Below are positions 52,931 to 62,111 of a stretch of 64,000 bases of DNA, piece after piece. Every line of letters begins with the position of its first letter. Positions within the stretch are counted from its first letter, which is position 1. The stretch covers positions 186,001 to 250,000 of the forward strand of contig NZ_WIAO01000004.1 of the NCBI RefSeq assembly GCF_009451885.1. Reading direction: 5' to 3'. The notes below the pieces were generated by a model. It was not told where the DNA came from. It did not search any database and saw only the letters and a program-made list of their open reading frames with translations. The DNA is from Glycomyces albidus (GTDB taxonomy: Bacteria; Actinomycetota; Actinomycetes; Mycobacteriales; Micromonosporaceae). Made by a program: the position numbers and the translations under genes.

Positions 52931-55336
52931 ATGAACCCCGACCCCTCCGCACCGCCGGCGGGGCCACCCGGCCCTGAACCGCACGCGGTCCTCGTCGCCG
53001 ACTTCGCGGTCTCCACCGGCCCGGTCCTGCACGGTGCGACCGGGTCGCTGTACGGCGTGGCCGACGACGGCGTGCCGGGCGACGAGCTGCTCGACGCGCT
53101 GGACCTGACGACGCTGGCGGCCGGGCCCGACGGCGGCGCACAGCACCCCGGCGGGGACGCCTCCAGCGCGGTCGCGGTCCTGCGCCGCAACGGGCGCCTG
53201 CGCGGGACCGCGGGCCTGGCGTTCGTGTACCTCCAGGACCTGTTCGCGTCGTGGCCGTACGAGGACGTGGGGATCGACGTCTACCACGAGCGGCTGTGCG
53301 CGGTCGTCCCGCCGATGCTCACCGAGGCGAACGCGGGCCGCCTGGTGCTCGTGCCGTTCAACGAGCCCGACTGGATCTGGTACGCGCTCAAGGAGAACGC
53401 CCCGGCCCGGTTCGACCGGTTCATGGCCGACTGGACCACCACGGTGCGGCTGCTGCGGGGCCTGGCGCCGGGCGTGCCGATCGCGGGCCCGAACGAGGCG
53501 TACTTCCACCGCGAGTTCCTGCGGCACTTCCTGCGCCGCGCCCGCGACACCGGGACGCTCCCGGAGTGGATCGCCTGGCACGAGCTGTCGCCGAAGTCCC
53601 TCGCCGACTTCCGCGGGCACCACGCCGAGTACCGGGAGCTCGAGCGCGCCCTGGGGATCGAGCCGCGGCCGGTGAACATCGACGAGTACGCCAACAACCG
53701 CGACCTGTCGGTACCCGGGCAGCTCGTGCAGTGGGCGGCCCTGTTCGAGGACGCGAAGGTCCACGCGGACATGGCGTTCTGGACCGCCCCCGGCGGCTAC
53801 TCGGGCGCCGCGCCGCAGACGAACGTCCCCAGCGGCGCCTGGTGGCTGCTCAAGGCGTACTCGGGCATGACCGGCGAGACGGTGCGCGTGACGCCGCCGC
53901 GGCCGGACACGCCGGACACGCTCCAGGGGATCGCCAGCCTCGACCGGGAGCGGCGGACCGCGCAGGTGCTGGCGGGCGGGTGCGCCGGGGACTTCACGAT
54001 CACCCTCGAGGGCCTCGACCCGGCGCTGTGGGGCGAGGCCGTGACCGCGACGGTGCACCGGATCGACTGGACCGGGTACGAGGGCGCCGCCGGCCCACCG
54101 GTCCCGCTCAGCCGGGTCACCGCACCGCCGGGCCGGATCGACCTCCTTGTGCCGCAAGCCGACCGGATGGCCGCGTACTGGGTGGCGATCGCGCCCGGCG
54201 AGGCCGAGCCGCTCGCGGCGCCGCCGTGGCGGGGCTCGTGGGAGGCGGAGCACGCGCGGATCACCTCCGGCGAGGTCGCCCGGCAGGGCCACCCCGGCGA
54301 GGGCAACGGCTTCGCCGCCTCCGGCGAGTACGACGTCAGCGGTCTGAACATGAACGACTCGGCCGTGACCTTCCAGGTCGAGGTCCCCGCGGACGGCGAG
54401 TACGACCTCGCCGTCTTCTACGCCCACATGTACGGCCGCGGCGCCGAGGCCACCGAACCCCAGCCCGCGCAGCAGGTCCTGGCCGTCAACGGCGCCGAGC
54501 GGTTCGTCGAGTACCCGTCGACGATGAACTGGCAGCACCGCTCGGCCGTGCACCTCCCGGTGCGGCTGCGCGCCGGCGAGAACACGCTGGAGCTGTCGAA
54601 GTCCGGCGCGATCGGGACCGCCCGCGGCGAGGTCGCGCTCGACAAGATCGTCCTCACCGAGCACCGCCCCGAGCGCGGGACCTACGACGGCGCGTTCGCC
54701 CGGCACGAGGACGCCGCCGAGGGCGCCGCGGGCCCGGTCTTCGACGTGTACGCGTCACAGGACCGGTACCACCGCATCTCCGGTGCGGACCGCGGCGTCC
54801 TGCTGGGACCGCAGAACCAGTGCGTCCCAGTGGATCTGACCCGCCCGGTGTTCCTCCACGCCGGCATCAACCGGCTCCGGGCCGCCGCCGCGCGGCTCGT
54901 CGTCGAGCCCGCCGAGGGTCCCGCGCCCCTCGAGGTCGACGCGGCCGAAGCGGTCCGCTCGGGCGGGTCCTGCCTCATCGTCAACGAGTTCGCGCGCGGC
55001 GGCCACGTGATCGGCTGGAACGGCCGCGGCGCCGACGCCGCCATCGCCTTCGAAGCCGCCGCCGGCCCGCACGCCCTGGTCGTCAGCTACGCCAACGGCG
55101 AGCGCACCGAAGGCCACGAGTACAACGTGGACATCGTCACCCTGCACTGCGACGTCGTCGTCAACGGCAAGCCGGCCGGGCGGTACCCGATGCGCGGCAC
55201 CTGGACCTGGAACGACTTCTGGACGTACCCGATGATCGTCGACCTCGCCGCGGGCCGCAACACCATCGCGTTCGGCAACGAGGACGGGCCGACCGCCGAG
55301 TTCGAACGGTTCCTGATCGCCCCGCTCAATCCCTGA
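52931..55336 (+). CDS. Clan GH-A (GH39-like) glycoside hydrolase with CBM-like domains
   Basis: An 801-residue protein. Residues ~20-400 resemble a (beta/alpha)8 glycosidase with the acid/base Glu145 in FNEPDW and the probable nucleophile Glu252 in NIDEYANN. Residues ~435-580 form a CBM6/35-like beta sandwich (WEAEHARI start, VALDKIVLTE end); a second such domain lies at ~640-800. No signal peptide is seen, so it is apparently cytosolic or exported by another route. It is transcribed with the LacI-family gene. Substrate unknown, perhaps a xyloside- or arabinose-containing glycan. Confidence 0.82.
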   Translation: MNPDPSAPPAGPPGPEPHAVLVADFAVSTGPVLHGATGSLYGVADDGVPGDELLDALDLTTLAAGPDGGAQHPGGDASSAVAVLRRNGRLRGTAGLAFVYLQDLFASWPYEDVGIDVYHERLCAVVPPMLTEANAGRLVLVPFNEPDWIWYALKENAPARFDRFMADWTTTVRLLRGLAPGVPIAGPNEAYFHREFLRHFLRRARDTGTLPEWIAWHELSPKSLADFRGHHAEYRELERALGIEPRPVNIDEYANNRDLSVPGQLVQWAALFEDAKVHADMAFWTAPGGYSGAAPQTNVPSGAWWLLKAYSGMTGETVRVTPPRPDTPDTLQGIASLDRERRTAQVLAGGCAGDFTITLEGLDPALWGEAVTATVHRIDWTGYEGAAGPPVPLSRVTAPPGRIDLLVPQADRMAAYWVAIAPGEAEPLAAPPWRGSWEAEHARITSGEVARQGHPGEGNGFAASGEYDVSGLNMNDSAVTFQVEVPADGEYDLAVFYAHMYGRGAEATEPQPAQQVLAVNGAERFVEYPSTMNWQHRSAVHLPVRLRAGENTLELSKSGAIGTARGEVALDKIVLTEHRPERGTYDGAFARHEDAAEGAAGPVFDVYASQDRYHRISGADRGVLLGPQNQCVPVDLTRPVFLHAGINRLRAAAARLVVEPAEGPAPLEVDAAEAVRSGGSCLIVNEFARGGHVIGWNGRGADAAIAFEAAAGPHALVVSYANGERTEGHEYNVDIVTLHCDVVVNGKPAGRYPMRGTWTWNDFWTYPMIVDLAAGRNTIAFGNEDGPTAEFERFLIAPLNP

Positions 55337-55521
55337 CCCGACTGTCCCGTATCCGACAGTTCGAGGAGTTCTCGTCACCTTTCCGCTCTACGGTCGTTGG
55401 TCCTGCGCGGGACGGTGGCGGGAACGCTCGGGTTGTCACATACTGGTGAGAACCTGGCCGTCCCGATTCGAACCAGCAATCGAAACGCCAGGAAAGGAGG
55501 TCGCACAAGGGAGGACTCGCG

Positions 55522-56133
55522 ATGGTCGCCGCCGAACCGGACACCGGCATCAGCCAGGCAGACCGCAGTCGCCTGTGGAAGACGTGGGAAGACTTCGATG
55601 CGCCGCCCGGGTTCCGAGCGGAGATCATCGAGGGAGACATCATCTTGTCGCCATCCCCGACCAGCAAGCACAGTCTGATCTTTGCCGACCTAAACCGACA
55701 GATAGGGCCCCTTGGGTCCGAGCAGGACTGGTATTTCACGGCCGAAATCGGCGTCCGAGTCGAGCATACCGGTGAAGTGTTCATCCCAGATCTCGTTGCG
55801 GTGCCCGCGGTGGTGCTGACAGAAGGCGAAGAGACCTCCGTAATCGACTCGCAAGACTTGCTGCTCGCTGTCGAAATCACCTCGGACTCCACATACAAGC
55901 GGGACCGCAAGACGAAGCTTTGGAGCTATTCCTACGGCTTGGTTCCGATCTACCTGCTTGTCGACCGCCACGATCGCAACGGGACCGTGACCGTGTACAG
56001 CAAGCCCGACGGCAAGGGCAACTACCTGCACCATGATCCAGTCGCGTTCGGGAAGCCCGTGCAATTGCCAGAACCATTCGGCATCGATATCGACACCAGT
56101 CGCTTTCAAGCGAAGAAACAGAACCGATCCTGA
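55522..56133 (+). CDS. Uma2-family putative restriction-endonuclease-fold protein (paralogue 2)
   Basis: A 203-residue homologue of the protein at 35992. EIIEGDIILSPSP, FIPDLVAVPAVV and AVEITSDSTYKRDRKTKL carry the catalytic-type Glu, Asp, Glu and Lys. ATG follows GGGAGG at 7 nt, the same context as its paralogue. Codon use is slightly less GC-biased than the surrounding genes (AAA, ATA and TTT occur), hinting at a more recent arrival. Function unproven. Confidence 0.9.
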   Translation: MVAAEPDTGISQADRSRLWKTWEDFDAPPGFRAEIIEGDIILSPSPTSKHSLIFADLNRQIGPLGSEQDWYFTAEIGVRVEHTGEVFIPDLVAVPAVVLTEGEETSVIDSQDLLLAVEITSDSTYKRDRKTKLWSYSYGLVPIYLLVDRHDRNGTVTVYSKPDGKGNYLHHDPVAFGKPVQLPEPFGIDIDTSRFQAKKQNRS

Positions 56134-56147
56134 ACCTGAAACGGCCC

Positions 56148-56175
56148 GGGCCCGCGCCGATGTCGGCGCGGGCCC
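56148..56175. terminator. Convergent terminator Uma2/aldo-keto reductase
   Basis: A perfect 13-bp stem (56148-56160 with 56163-56175) lies between the convergent genes. Confidence 0.75.
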
Positions 56176-56193
56176 CTCGGGTCTTCGGCTCGG

Positions 56194-57039
56194 CTACGCC
56201 GAAGCGAGCCCGTCGAGGGTCGCGTACTGGTCGTCGGTGAGGACCACGCCGCGGGCGGCGACGTTCTCCTCCAGGTGCGCGATCGAGCTGGTGCCCGGGA
56301 TCGGCACGATGTTGTCCGAGCGGCGCAGGAGCCAGGCGAGCGCGGTCTGGGCCGGGGTCGCGCCGACCTCGGCGGCGATCCGGCCGACCGGGCCGTCGGG
56401 GCCCGCGTGCTCGCCGGCGGCGATCGGGAACCACGGGATGAACGCGATGCCCTGCTCGGCGGTGTACTCGAGCACGTCCTCGCTCTGGCGGTTGATCAGG
56501 TTGTAGAGGTTCTGGACGCTCGCGATCGGGGCGACCTGCTGGGCCTCCTTGAGCTGGTCCACGGTGACTTCGGACAGTCCGATGTGGCGGATCTTGCCCT
56601 GCTTCTGGAGGTCGGCGACCGTCTCGATCTGGTCGGCCACCGGGAGGTTCGGGTCGAGCCGGTGGAGCTGGTAGAGGTCGATGGTCTCGACGTTCAGGCG
56701 GCGCAGGCTCAACTCGGCCTGCTGCCGGATGTACGCGGGCTGCCCCAACGGGACCCATTCGTCGGCGGAGGGCCGGGTGTTGCCGCCCTTGGTGGCGATC
56801 ACGACGCCGTCGGCGTACGGGTGGAGCGCTTCGGCGATGAGCCGCTCGTTGTCGCCCAGCGCGTACGCGTCGGCGGTGTCGATGAAGTTCACGCCGAGCT
56901 CGACGGCGCGGCGCAGCACGGCGACGGCGGCCGCGCGGTCCTTCGGCGGGGTGAAGATGCCGGGATCGCCGCTCAGGCGCATCGCACCGTAGCCGAGCCG
57001 GTCCACGGTCAGGTCGCCGCCGATGACGATGTCGCTCAT
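56194..57039 (-). CDS. Aldo/keto reductase
   Basis: A 281-residue NADPH-dependent TIM-barrel reductase. The catalytic tetrad is visible: Asp and Tyr in FIDTADAYALGDNE, Lys in VIATKGG, His in LYQLHRLD. The NADP motif near the C-terminus is IVPIPGTSSIAHLEENV. ATG at 57039 follows AAAGG. Monocistronic; substrate unknown. Confidence 0.93.
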   Translation of the reverse strand: MSDIVIGGDLTVDRLGYGAMRLSGDPGIFTPPKDRAAAVAVLRRAVELGVNFIDTADAYALGDNERLIAEALHPYADGVVIATKGGNTRPSADEWVPLGQPAYIRQQAELSLRRLNVETIDLYQLHRLDPNLPVADQIETVADLQKQGKIRHIGLSEVTVDQLKEAQQVAPIASVQNLYNLINRQSEDVLEYTAEQGIAFIPWFPIAAGEHAGPDGPVGRIAAEVGATPAQTALAWLLRRSDNIVPIPGTSSIAHLEENVAARGVVLTDDQYATLDGLASA

Positions 57040-57183
57040 CGTTCTGCCTTTCCCATAGGTTCGATTTCCCGGTGCAACCTCGGCGGCGGCCGGAGTCTTC
57101 CGCACGGGTGATATCGGCTCTGTCACAGCGACACTGCCGACCAGGTCGGGGATTCGGGCGGGGCCGGATGCGAGACTCTTGGC

Positions 57184-57570
57184 ATGATCAAAGGCTTCAA
57201 AGAATTCCTGATGCGCGGCAACGTGGTCGAGCTGGCCGTGGCGGTCGTCATGGGCGCCGCGATGACCGCGCTCGTGGCGTCGTTCGGCGCTGCGTTCCTC
57301 AACCCGCTCATCACACTGGTCACCGGCGGCGCCGAGGTCGGCGGCAGCTTCACCGTCAACGGAGTCGAGTTCCCGTACGGCGAGTTCATCAACGGGCTGC
57401 TGGTGTTCTTCCTGACGGCGCTGGCCGTGTACTTCGTGATCGTGCTGCCGATGAACAAGCTGCGCGAGCGGTTCATGGCTCCCGACGAGGTGACCGAGGA
57501 GCTCCAGGCGAGCGAAGTGGTGCTGCTGCAGGAGATCCGCGACCTGCTGCGGGAGCAGCGCCAGCGCTGA
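57184..57570 (+). CDS. mscL: Large-conductance mechanosensitive channel MscL
   Basis: A 128-residue pentameric channel opening on osmotic downshock. Two membrane helices: VVELAVAVVMGAAMTALVASF (pore-lining TM1 with the small-residue pattern) and GLLVFFLTALAVYFVIVLPM. The N-terminal amphipathic helix is FKEFLMRGN and the C-terminal cytosolic helix is LLQEIRDLLREQ. A GAGACT box lies 6 nt before the ATG, and no Shine-Dalgarno is present. Confidence 0.95.
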   Translation: MIKGFKEFLMRGNVVELAVAVVMGAAMTALVASFGAAFLNPLITLVTGGAEVGGSFTVNGVEFPYGEFINGLLVFFLTALAVYFVIVLPMNKLRERFMAPDEVTEELQASEVVLLQEIRDLLREQRQR

Positions 57571-57580
57571 CGGTTTCGGG

Positions 57581-57614
57581 GGCGGCGGCGCCGGGTAGCC
57601 CCCGGGCCGCCGCC
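57581..57614 (+). terminator. Terminator after mscL
   Basis: A 9-bp stem (57581-57589 with 57606-57614) with an inner CCGGG/CCCGG pairing is followed by TCTTG, 10 nt after the stop. Confidence 0.6.
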
Positions 57615-57679
57615 TCTTGCGGGTGTCGCACCGGCCTGGGAGGCTGGACGCCACTGACCCTTACCGGAGGACCGCAGCC

Positions 57680-58495
57680 ATGCCGACCTCGATTCCCCTG
57701 GGCGCGCCGATCTGGGCCGACGCCGTGACCCCGGACCTGTCCGGGGACGTGGACTTCTACATGCGGCTGTTCAACTGGGCCGCGTTCGACTCGGGCGAGC
57801 AGTTCGGGCACTACACGGAGTTGTGCCTGGGTACGACGGTCTCGGAGGCGCGGGCCGTCGCCGGGATCGCGGAGAGCGCGTCGGGGCAGCCCGGTTCGTC
57901 GTGGGGCGTGGCGTTCCATGTGAGCGACTGCGTGCGGTCGGCGGCGGAGGCCGAGAAGCTGGGCGCGGCGATCACGAGCCACCCGATCCGGGTCGGCGAC
58001 GACCTGGTGTACGCGGCGCTGCGGGACCCCGACGGCGGCGCGTTCGGGCTGTTCGAGCCGTTGAGCGACAAGGTGGGGTTCACGGCGCGGAACGAGCCGG
58101 GCGCGATCGTGTGGTTCGAGTACGTGTACGACGGGGCGCCGGTGGAGGCGATGCAGTTCTACTCGGAGCTGCTGAACTGGACGCTGAAGGCCCCCGAGCA
58201 GGAGGACCCGGAGCAGGACGCGCCGTACGTGGGCCTGTGGACGAACGAGGGGCATGCGATCGCCGGGCACCACGTCGAGTTCGGGGGCGCCCGGATGGCG
58301 CTGGGTCCGGAGCTGAAGATGAAGCCGCACTGGACCGTGTGCTTCGGGACGGACTCGGTCGATCTGACGGCGGCGAAGGCGGTGGACCTGGGCGGGTCGG
58401 TGGCGGTGGCGCCGGTGGACGATCCGGGCGGCCGCATGGCGGTGCTGACGTCGCCGACGGGGGCGTTCTTCACGGTCATGGACGCGCGGGAGTAG
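57680..58495 (+). CDS. Two-module VOC-family protein (copy 1)
   Basis: A 271-residue vicinal-oxygen-chelate protein with two modules: ~5-128 and ~135-271. IPLGAPIWADAVTPDLSGDVDFYMRLFNW starts module 1, and GAIVWFEYVYDGAPVEAMQFY starts module 2. Each VOC module has beta-alpha-beta2 units, and metal-ligand His is sparse here. ATG follows CGGAGG. A diverged copy follows at 58588. Confidence 0.88.
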   Translation: MPTSIPLGAPIWADAVTPDLSGDVDFYMRLFNWAAFDSGEQFGHYTELCLGTTVSEARAVAGIAESASGQPGSSWGVAFHVSDCVRSAAEAEKLGAAITSHPIRVGDDLVYAALRDPDGGAFGLFEPLSDKVGFTARNEPGAIVWFEYVYDGAPVEAMQFYSELLNWTLKAPEQEDPEQDAPYVGLWTNEGHAIAGHHVEFGGARMALGPELKMKPHWTVCFGTDSVDLTAAKAVDLGGSVAVAPVDDPGGRMAVLTSPTGAFFTVMDARE

Positions 58496-58587
58496 CCGCC
58501 GGCCCCGGAGTACGCGAAAGTCGCTCGGATGCGGGTTCGGCGTGCCACGGTGTGGGGGACGACCGACTCACTGAAGGGGCAGCGGCC

Positions 58588-59394
58588 ATGACCTCCATTG
58601 CACTGGGAGCGCCGATCTGGGCGGACTCCGTCACCTCCGACCTCCGCGCCGACACCGCGTTCTACGAGGGCCTGTTCGGCTGGGCCTCGGAGGATTCGGG
58701 CGAGGAGTTCGGGAACTACACGACCTTCGGCATCCCCGACGGCTCCCCGGGGGCGGGGCGCCCGGTCATGGGCATCATGCCGTGCCCGCCGGGCATGTCG
58801 CCCTCGAAGTCCTGGAACCTCCATTTCAAGGTCGCGAGCTGCGAGGCCGCCACCGATCAGGCGGTGCGGCTCGGGGCGGTCCTGGAGGACGGGCCGGGCG
58901 AGGTGAGCGGGATGCTGCGGTACTCGATGCTGACCGACCCGAACGGGGCGCCGTTCGGGCTCGTGGAGGCCCTGGACCCGACGACCGGTTTCGGCGCGTG
59001 GGGCGAGCCGAACACGGTCTCGTGGGCGGAGTACCACTACGACGGCGCGCCGGCCGACGCCATGCGCTTCTATGCGGCCCTTCTGGGCTGGAACGTGACG
59101 ACGCCGCCGTGGGAGGACCCGTCGAATCCGCGGCCGTACGCGGCGCTGAGCCCGGACGGGGGCGGTGAGGAGTTCGGCGGCTGCCATGCGGCCGCGGGGT
59201 TCGAGAAGGACCTGCCGCCGCAGTGGAGCGTCATGGTCGCCGTGGACGACGCCGAGGCGGTGTGCGCCCGCGCGAAGGAGTTCGGCGGCTCGGTCGCGGC
59301 CGAGCCGATGGAGGTGCCGGGCCTGCTCGTCGCGGGCGTGGCGGCCCCGAGCGGCACGGTGGTCTCGATCCATTCGCAGCGCCCTTGGGAGTAG
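58588..59394 (+). CDS. Two-module VOC-family protein (copy 2)
   Basis: A 268-residue relative of the protein at 57680, sharing APIWADSVTSDLRADTAFYEGLFGWA and WAEYHYDGAPADAMRFYAALLGW in the two modules. The pair arose by duplication, since the modules align end to end. ATG follows GAAGGGG. Cys residues in IMPCPPGM and GGCHAAA differ from copy 1. Substrate unknown. Confidence 0.88.
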   Translation: MTSIALGAPIWADSVTSDLRADTAFYEGLFGWASEDSGEEFGNYTTFGIPDGSPGAGRPVMGIMPCPPGMSPSKSWNLHFKVASCEAATDQAVRLGAVLEDGPGEVSGMLRYSMLTDPNGAPFGLVEALDPTTGFGAWGEPNTVSWAEYHYDGAPADAMRFYAALLGWNVTTPPWEDPSNPRPYAALSPDGGGEEFGGCHAAAGFEKDLPPQWSVMVAVDDAEAVCARAKEFGGSVAAEPMEVPGLLVAGVAAPSGTVVSIHSQRPWE

Positions 59395-59400
59395 CCGGTG

Positions 59401-59421
59401 GCCCGCCGCACTGCGGCGGGC
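59401..59421. terminator. Convergent terminator VOC/VapC
   Basis: A perfect 9-bp stem (59401-59409 with 59413-59421) with an ACT loop lies between the convergent genes. Confidence 0.6.
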
Positions 59422-59430
59422 GTACCGCTT

Positions 59431-59829
59431 TCAGCCCGGCTCGGGAACCCTGAAGACGCACTCGGCTCCGGGCGCACCGGCGAGTTTTCGGTCGAAGGTC
59501 CACAGCTCGGCCCGGAATCGCTCGGCCAGAGCGACGTACGCGGCGTCGTACGGGGTGAAGTTGTGGCGAAGCTCCCAGATTCGAGTCTCGAGAGCCGCTG
59601 TCGGCATTCGCTCGATGGGGAACTGGCCGAGATCGACCAGTGCCATCGCGACCCGCTCCTCGGTGATCGCTCCCTTCCGGCATTGTTTCCGGAAGACCGA
59701 CATGACTTCGAGGTTGACGTGGCTCGGGGCCGCCATCTCCTGTCGCAGGAGGAGGCTGCGCAGCCGCGTATCGGATTCGTTGAAGGACAGGAGCACTGAT
59801 GCGATCACCGACGCATCGACAATGATCAC
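59431..59829 (-). CDS. VapC-like PIN-domain toxin
   Basis: A 132-residue ribonuclease of the PIN fold. The four acidic metal-binding residues are Asp5 (VDASV), Glu41 (NLEVMS), Asp95 (YDAAYVALAE) and Asp113 (FDRKL). All are present, so it should be active. It is translationally coupled to the antitoxin by an ATGA overlap. VapC toxins cut tRNA or rRNA; the target here is unknown. Confidence 0.92.
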   Translation of the reverse strand: MIIVDASVIASVLLSFNESDTRLRSLLLRQEMAAPSHVNLEVMSVFRKQCRKGAITEERVAMALVDLGQFPIERMPTAALETRIWELRHNFTPYDAAYVALAERFRAELWTFDRKLAGAPGAECVFRVPEPG

Positions 59830-60056
59830 CGAGAGTCCCTGTCTTCCCGGATCATCTGGACGATCTCTTCATGGTCGAGCTTCGGCCCTCCCCGATGCTC
59901 GATCCGTTCGAAGAGTTCGGCGGTAGTCGGCCGCTGAGCCTCCTCGGTCAGTTTCCGATGCAGGTACTCCTGCAGCGACATGCCCGCTGCGGCGGCGCGG
60001 GTCTTCCACACCCGGTGGACCTCGTCGGACACGTTCTTCACCTGGATGTTCTTCAT
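59826..60056 (-). CDS. FitA/VapB-like ribbon-helix-helix antitoxin
   Basis: A 76-residue antitoxin. The N-terminal ribbon-helix-helix (MKNIQVKNVSDEVHRVWKTRAAAAGMSLQEYL) binds DNA. Its C-terminal tail (LDHEEIVQMIREDRDS) should occupy the PIN active site. ATG at 60056 begins at MKNIQ; a longer reading to 60080 lacks family features. It precedes vapC, the usual order for autoregulated modules. Confidence 0.9.
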   Translation of the reverse strand: MKNIQVKNVSDEVHRVWKTRAAAAGMSLQEYLHRKLTEEAQRPTTAELFERIEHRGGPKLDHEEIVQMIREDRDSR

Positions 60057-60247
60057 GGCTCCAGAATAGCTCTCAAGCATGCGCAGAACATACGATTCAC
60101 TCTCACATGATCACTGCATTTCGAACCCGATGGCGTGTCGCGTCCCGTTGGCAGCCTCGTCAGAAGCGACGGCGGGCCGCGCTGAGCCGAGTACTGCGAC
60201 AGCGGGCGCCCGCGCCCTCCTGACGGACCTTGGCCGCGAATACGAGG

Positions 60248-60277
60248 AGGGGCCGCCCCGGCGGCAGGGCGGCCCCT
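60248..60277 (+). terminator. Hairpin between VapB and glycerophosphodiesterase
   Basis: An 11-bp stem (60248-60258 with 60267-60277) is followed by CTTTC on the plus strand, although both flanking genes are on the minus strand. It may end the minus-strand phosphodiesterase transcript, for which no T-run follows. Confidence 0.5.
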
Positions 60278-60313
60278 CTTTCTCGGTTGCGAATCCTGGG
60301 TTTCGCACCGGCC

Positions 60314-61360
60314 TCAGCAGTCGCGGGCTGCGATCGCCTTGTCCGGGTAGTCGCTGAAGACCGCGTCGACGCCGAGCGAGTAGAACAGCTCGTACTCGGC
60401 CGCGAAGTCGCCCCAGGCCGCGCCGGCGGTGCCCTCGCGGAAGTCGGCGGGCAGGAACTGGTTCTCGTTGCGGAACGTCCACACGTGCACGTCGAGGCCG
60501 CGCTCGTGCGCGCGCTCGACCACGTCGGTCGGCTCCGCCAGGTAGCCGTTCGCGTCGCGCGGGATGATGCGGTTCTTGTTGAGGCTCACCGTGTCGAGGG
60601 TCTCGGCGTACTCGTCGAGGTCGGCGTCGGAGATCGGGCCCTGGCCGTCGATGTTCAGGCCGACGCGGTTGTCGACGCGCTCGGAGATCGTCAGCAGGCT
60701 CTCGTACTCGAACGACTGGATCCACACGGGCGAGCGCTTCTTGTCGAGGCGGCGCTCCTCCAGGAGGTCGGCGAGCGCGTCCTCGATGCTCATGCCCTTG
60801 TCGTCGTAGTAGGACGGGTGCTTCATCTCGGGGTAGGTGACGACGCGCCGGTCGAGGTCGTCCACGAAGTCGAGGACCTCGTCGTAGGTGACGAGCTCGA
60901 ACTCGCCGTCGTGCGCGGCGCTCTGGGGCCGGACGCTCGGGAGCCGCTCCTCGGCGCGGAGGGTCTTGAGCTCGGCGAGGGTGAAGTCGTCGGCGAAGAA
61001 GCCGGTGACGGGGACGCCGTCGATGAGCTTGGTGGTCTTGCGGTCCGCGAACTCGGGGTGCTGGGCGATGTCGGTCGTCTCGTCCAGGACCGGTTCGTGG
61101 CGGGCGAGCAGCTCCCCGTCCTTGGTGAGCACGAGGTCCGGCTCGATGACGTCGGCGCCGAGCTCGACGGCGAGGGCATACGCCTCGAGCGTGTGCTCGG
61201 GGAGGTAGCCGCTCGCGCCGCGGTGGGCGATGACGATCGGGTCGGCGTCGCGGTGGGGGTGGTGCGGCTTGGCGGCGGCCGGGGCGGCCATGAGGCCGAC
61301 GATCGCGCCGGCGACGGCGGCGGCGGCCGCGCCGCGGAGGAGGGCGCCCTTGCGGGACAT
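60314..61360 (-). CDS. Secreted glycerophosphodiester phosphodiesterase
   Basis: A 348-residue GDPD (GlpQ-type) enzyme that releases glycerol 3-phosphate and alcohol from deacylated phospholipids. A signal peptide with basic SRKG, hydrophobic core and AAPAAA cleavage region opens the chain. Catalytic motifs: IAHRGASGYLPEHT (His, Arg, Glu) and DVIEPDLVLTKDG; later YPEMKHPSYY. Exported. ATG at 61360. Monocistronic. Confidence 0.94.
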   Translation of the reverse strand: MSRKGALLRGAAAAAVAGAIVGLMAAPAAAKPHHPHRDADPIVIAHRGASGYLPEHTLEAYALAVELGADVIEPDLVLTKDGELLARHEPVLDETTDIAQHPEFADRKTTKLIDGVPVTGFFADDFTLAELKTLRAEERLPSVRPQSAAHDGEFELVTYDEVLDFVDDLDRRVVTYPEMKHPSYYDDKGMSIEDALADLLEERRLDKKRSPVWIQSFEYESLLTISERVDNRVGLNIDGQGPISDADLDEYAETLDTVSLNKNRIIPRDANGYLAEPTDVVERAHERGLDVHVWTFRNENQFLPADFREGTAGAAWGDFAAEYELFYSLGVDAVFSDYPDKAIAARDC

Positions 61361-61513
61361 GTACGTCCACCTTTCTGGGGGCAGAGCCTGTCGGGGACTG
61401 GGTCCCTTCAGCCAACCCCGCGCGGCCGTATTCGCGCCGGACCGTAGTTGAACGGCGCTTGAAGCCTGATTGAAATGGCCGCTTCACCGTACGGCGCGGC
61501 GGTGCCCGAGGGG

Positions 61514-62074
61514 CTATCCGCGGGCCGACGCGCCGTCGAGGAAGAGCGAGACGACCGCCGCGGCGGCCCGCTCGGGGCCGAGGCCGCCGCCGGCGAGCTG
61601 CCGGAGCGCCTGGGAGACGAGGGCGGTGAACATCGCGAAGAGGGTGTCGACGCCGAGGTCGCCGCGGAGCTCGCCTTCGGCGACGCCGCGTTCGAGCAGC
61701 GCGCGGACGGGTTCGCGCAGGCGGCGGTCGAGGTCGGGGTCCTTGTGCGGCTCGTCATCGAGGCGGGCGAGGAACGCGAAGCGCGCGCCGGCGGCCATGT
61801 ACCCGCGGCAGATCCGGGCGAGGCCCTCGCGCACGTCGACCGATGCGACGTCGGCGTCGGCGACCCGCCGCTCGACCTCCGCGGCGGCGGCTTCGACCAG
61901 GCCCTGGAGGAGCGCGTCGCGGCTCGGGAAGTAGCGGTAGAGGGTCGCGCGGCCGACTCCGGCGGCGGCGGCGACCTCGGCCATGCCCGCGGCGGGTCCG
62001 CGCTCGGTGAAGACGCGGGCGGCCGCGTCGATGAGGCGCTCGGCCGTCCGGTCCGGGTCGGGACGTCGGGTCAT
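61514..62074 (-). CDS. TetR-family transcriptional regulator
   Basis: A 186-residue repressor. The N-terminal HTH is LIDAAARVFTERG, VAAAAGVGRATLYRYFPSRDALL. The C-terminal ligand domain is helical. A TAGGCT box ends 6 nt before the ATG, consistent with a leaderless transcript. It is divergent from the aldo/keto reductase, and two related dyads lie between them, so it probably represses both. Confidence 0.92.
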   Translation of the reverse strand: MTRRPDPDRTAERLIDAAARVFTERGPAAGMAEVAAAAGVGRATLYRYFPSRDALLQGLVEAAAAEVERRVADADVASVDVREGLARICRGYMAAGARFAFLARLDDEPHKDPDLDRRLREPVRALLERGVAEGELRGDLGVDTLFAMFTALVSQALRQLAGGGLGPERAAAAVVSLFLDGASARG

Positions 62075-62091
62075 GGCAGGAGCCTACGTGA

Positions 62092-62107
62092 GAGACATAT
62101 ATGTATC
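62092..62107. promoter_or_regulatory. TetR-type operator 1
   Basis: GAGACAT-AT-ATGTATC is a dyad with one mismatch. It shares GAGACA with operator 2. It sits upstream of the TetR start, overlapping its presumed promoter. Confidence 0.6.
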
Positions 62108-62111
62108 ATGA

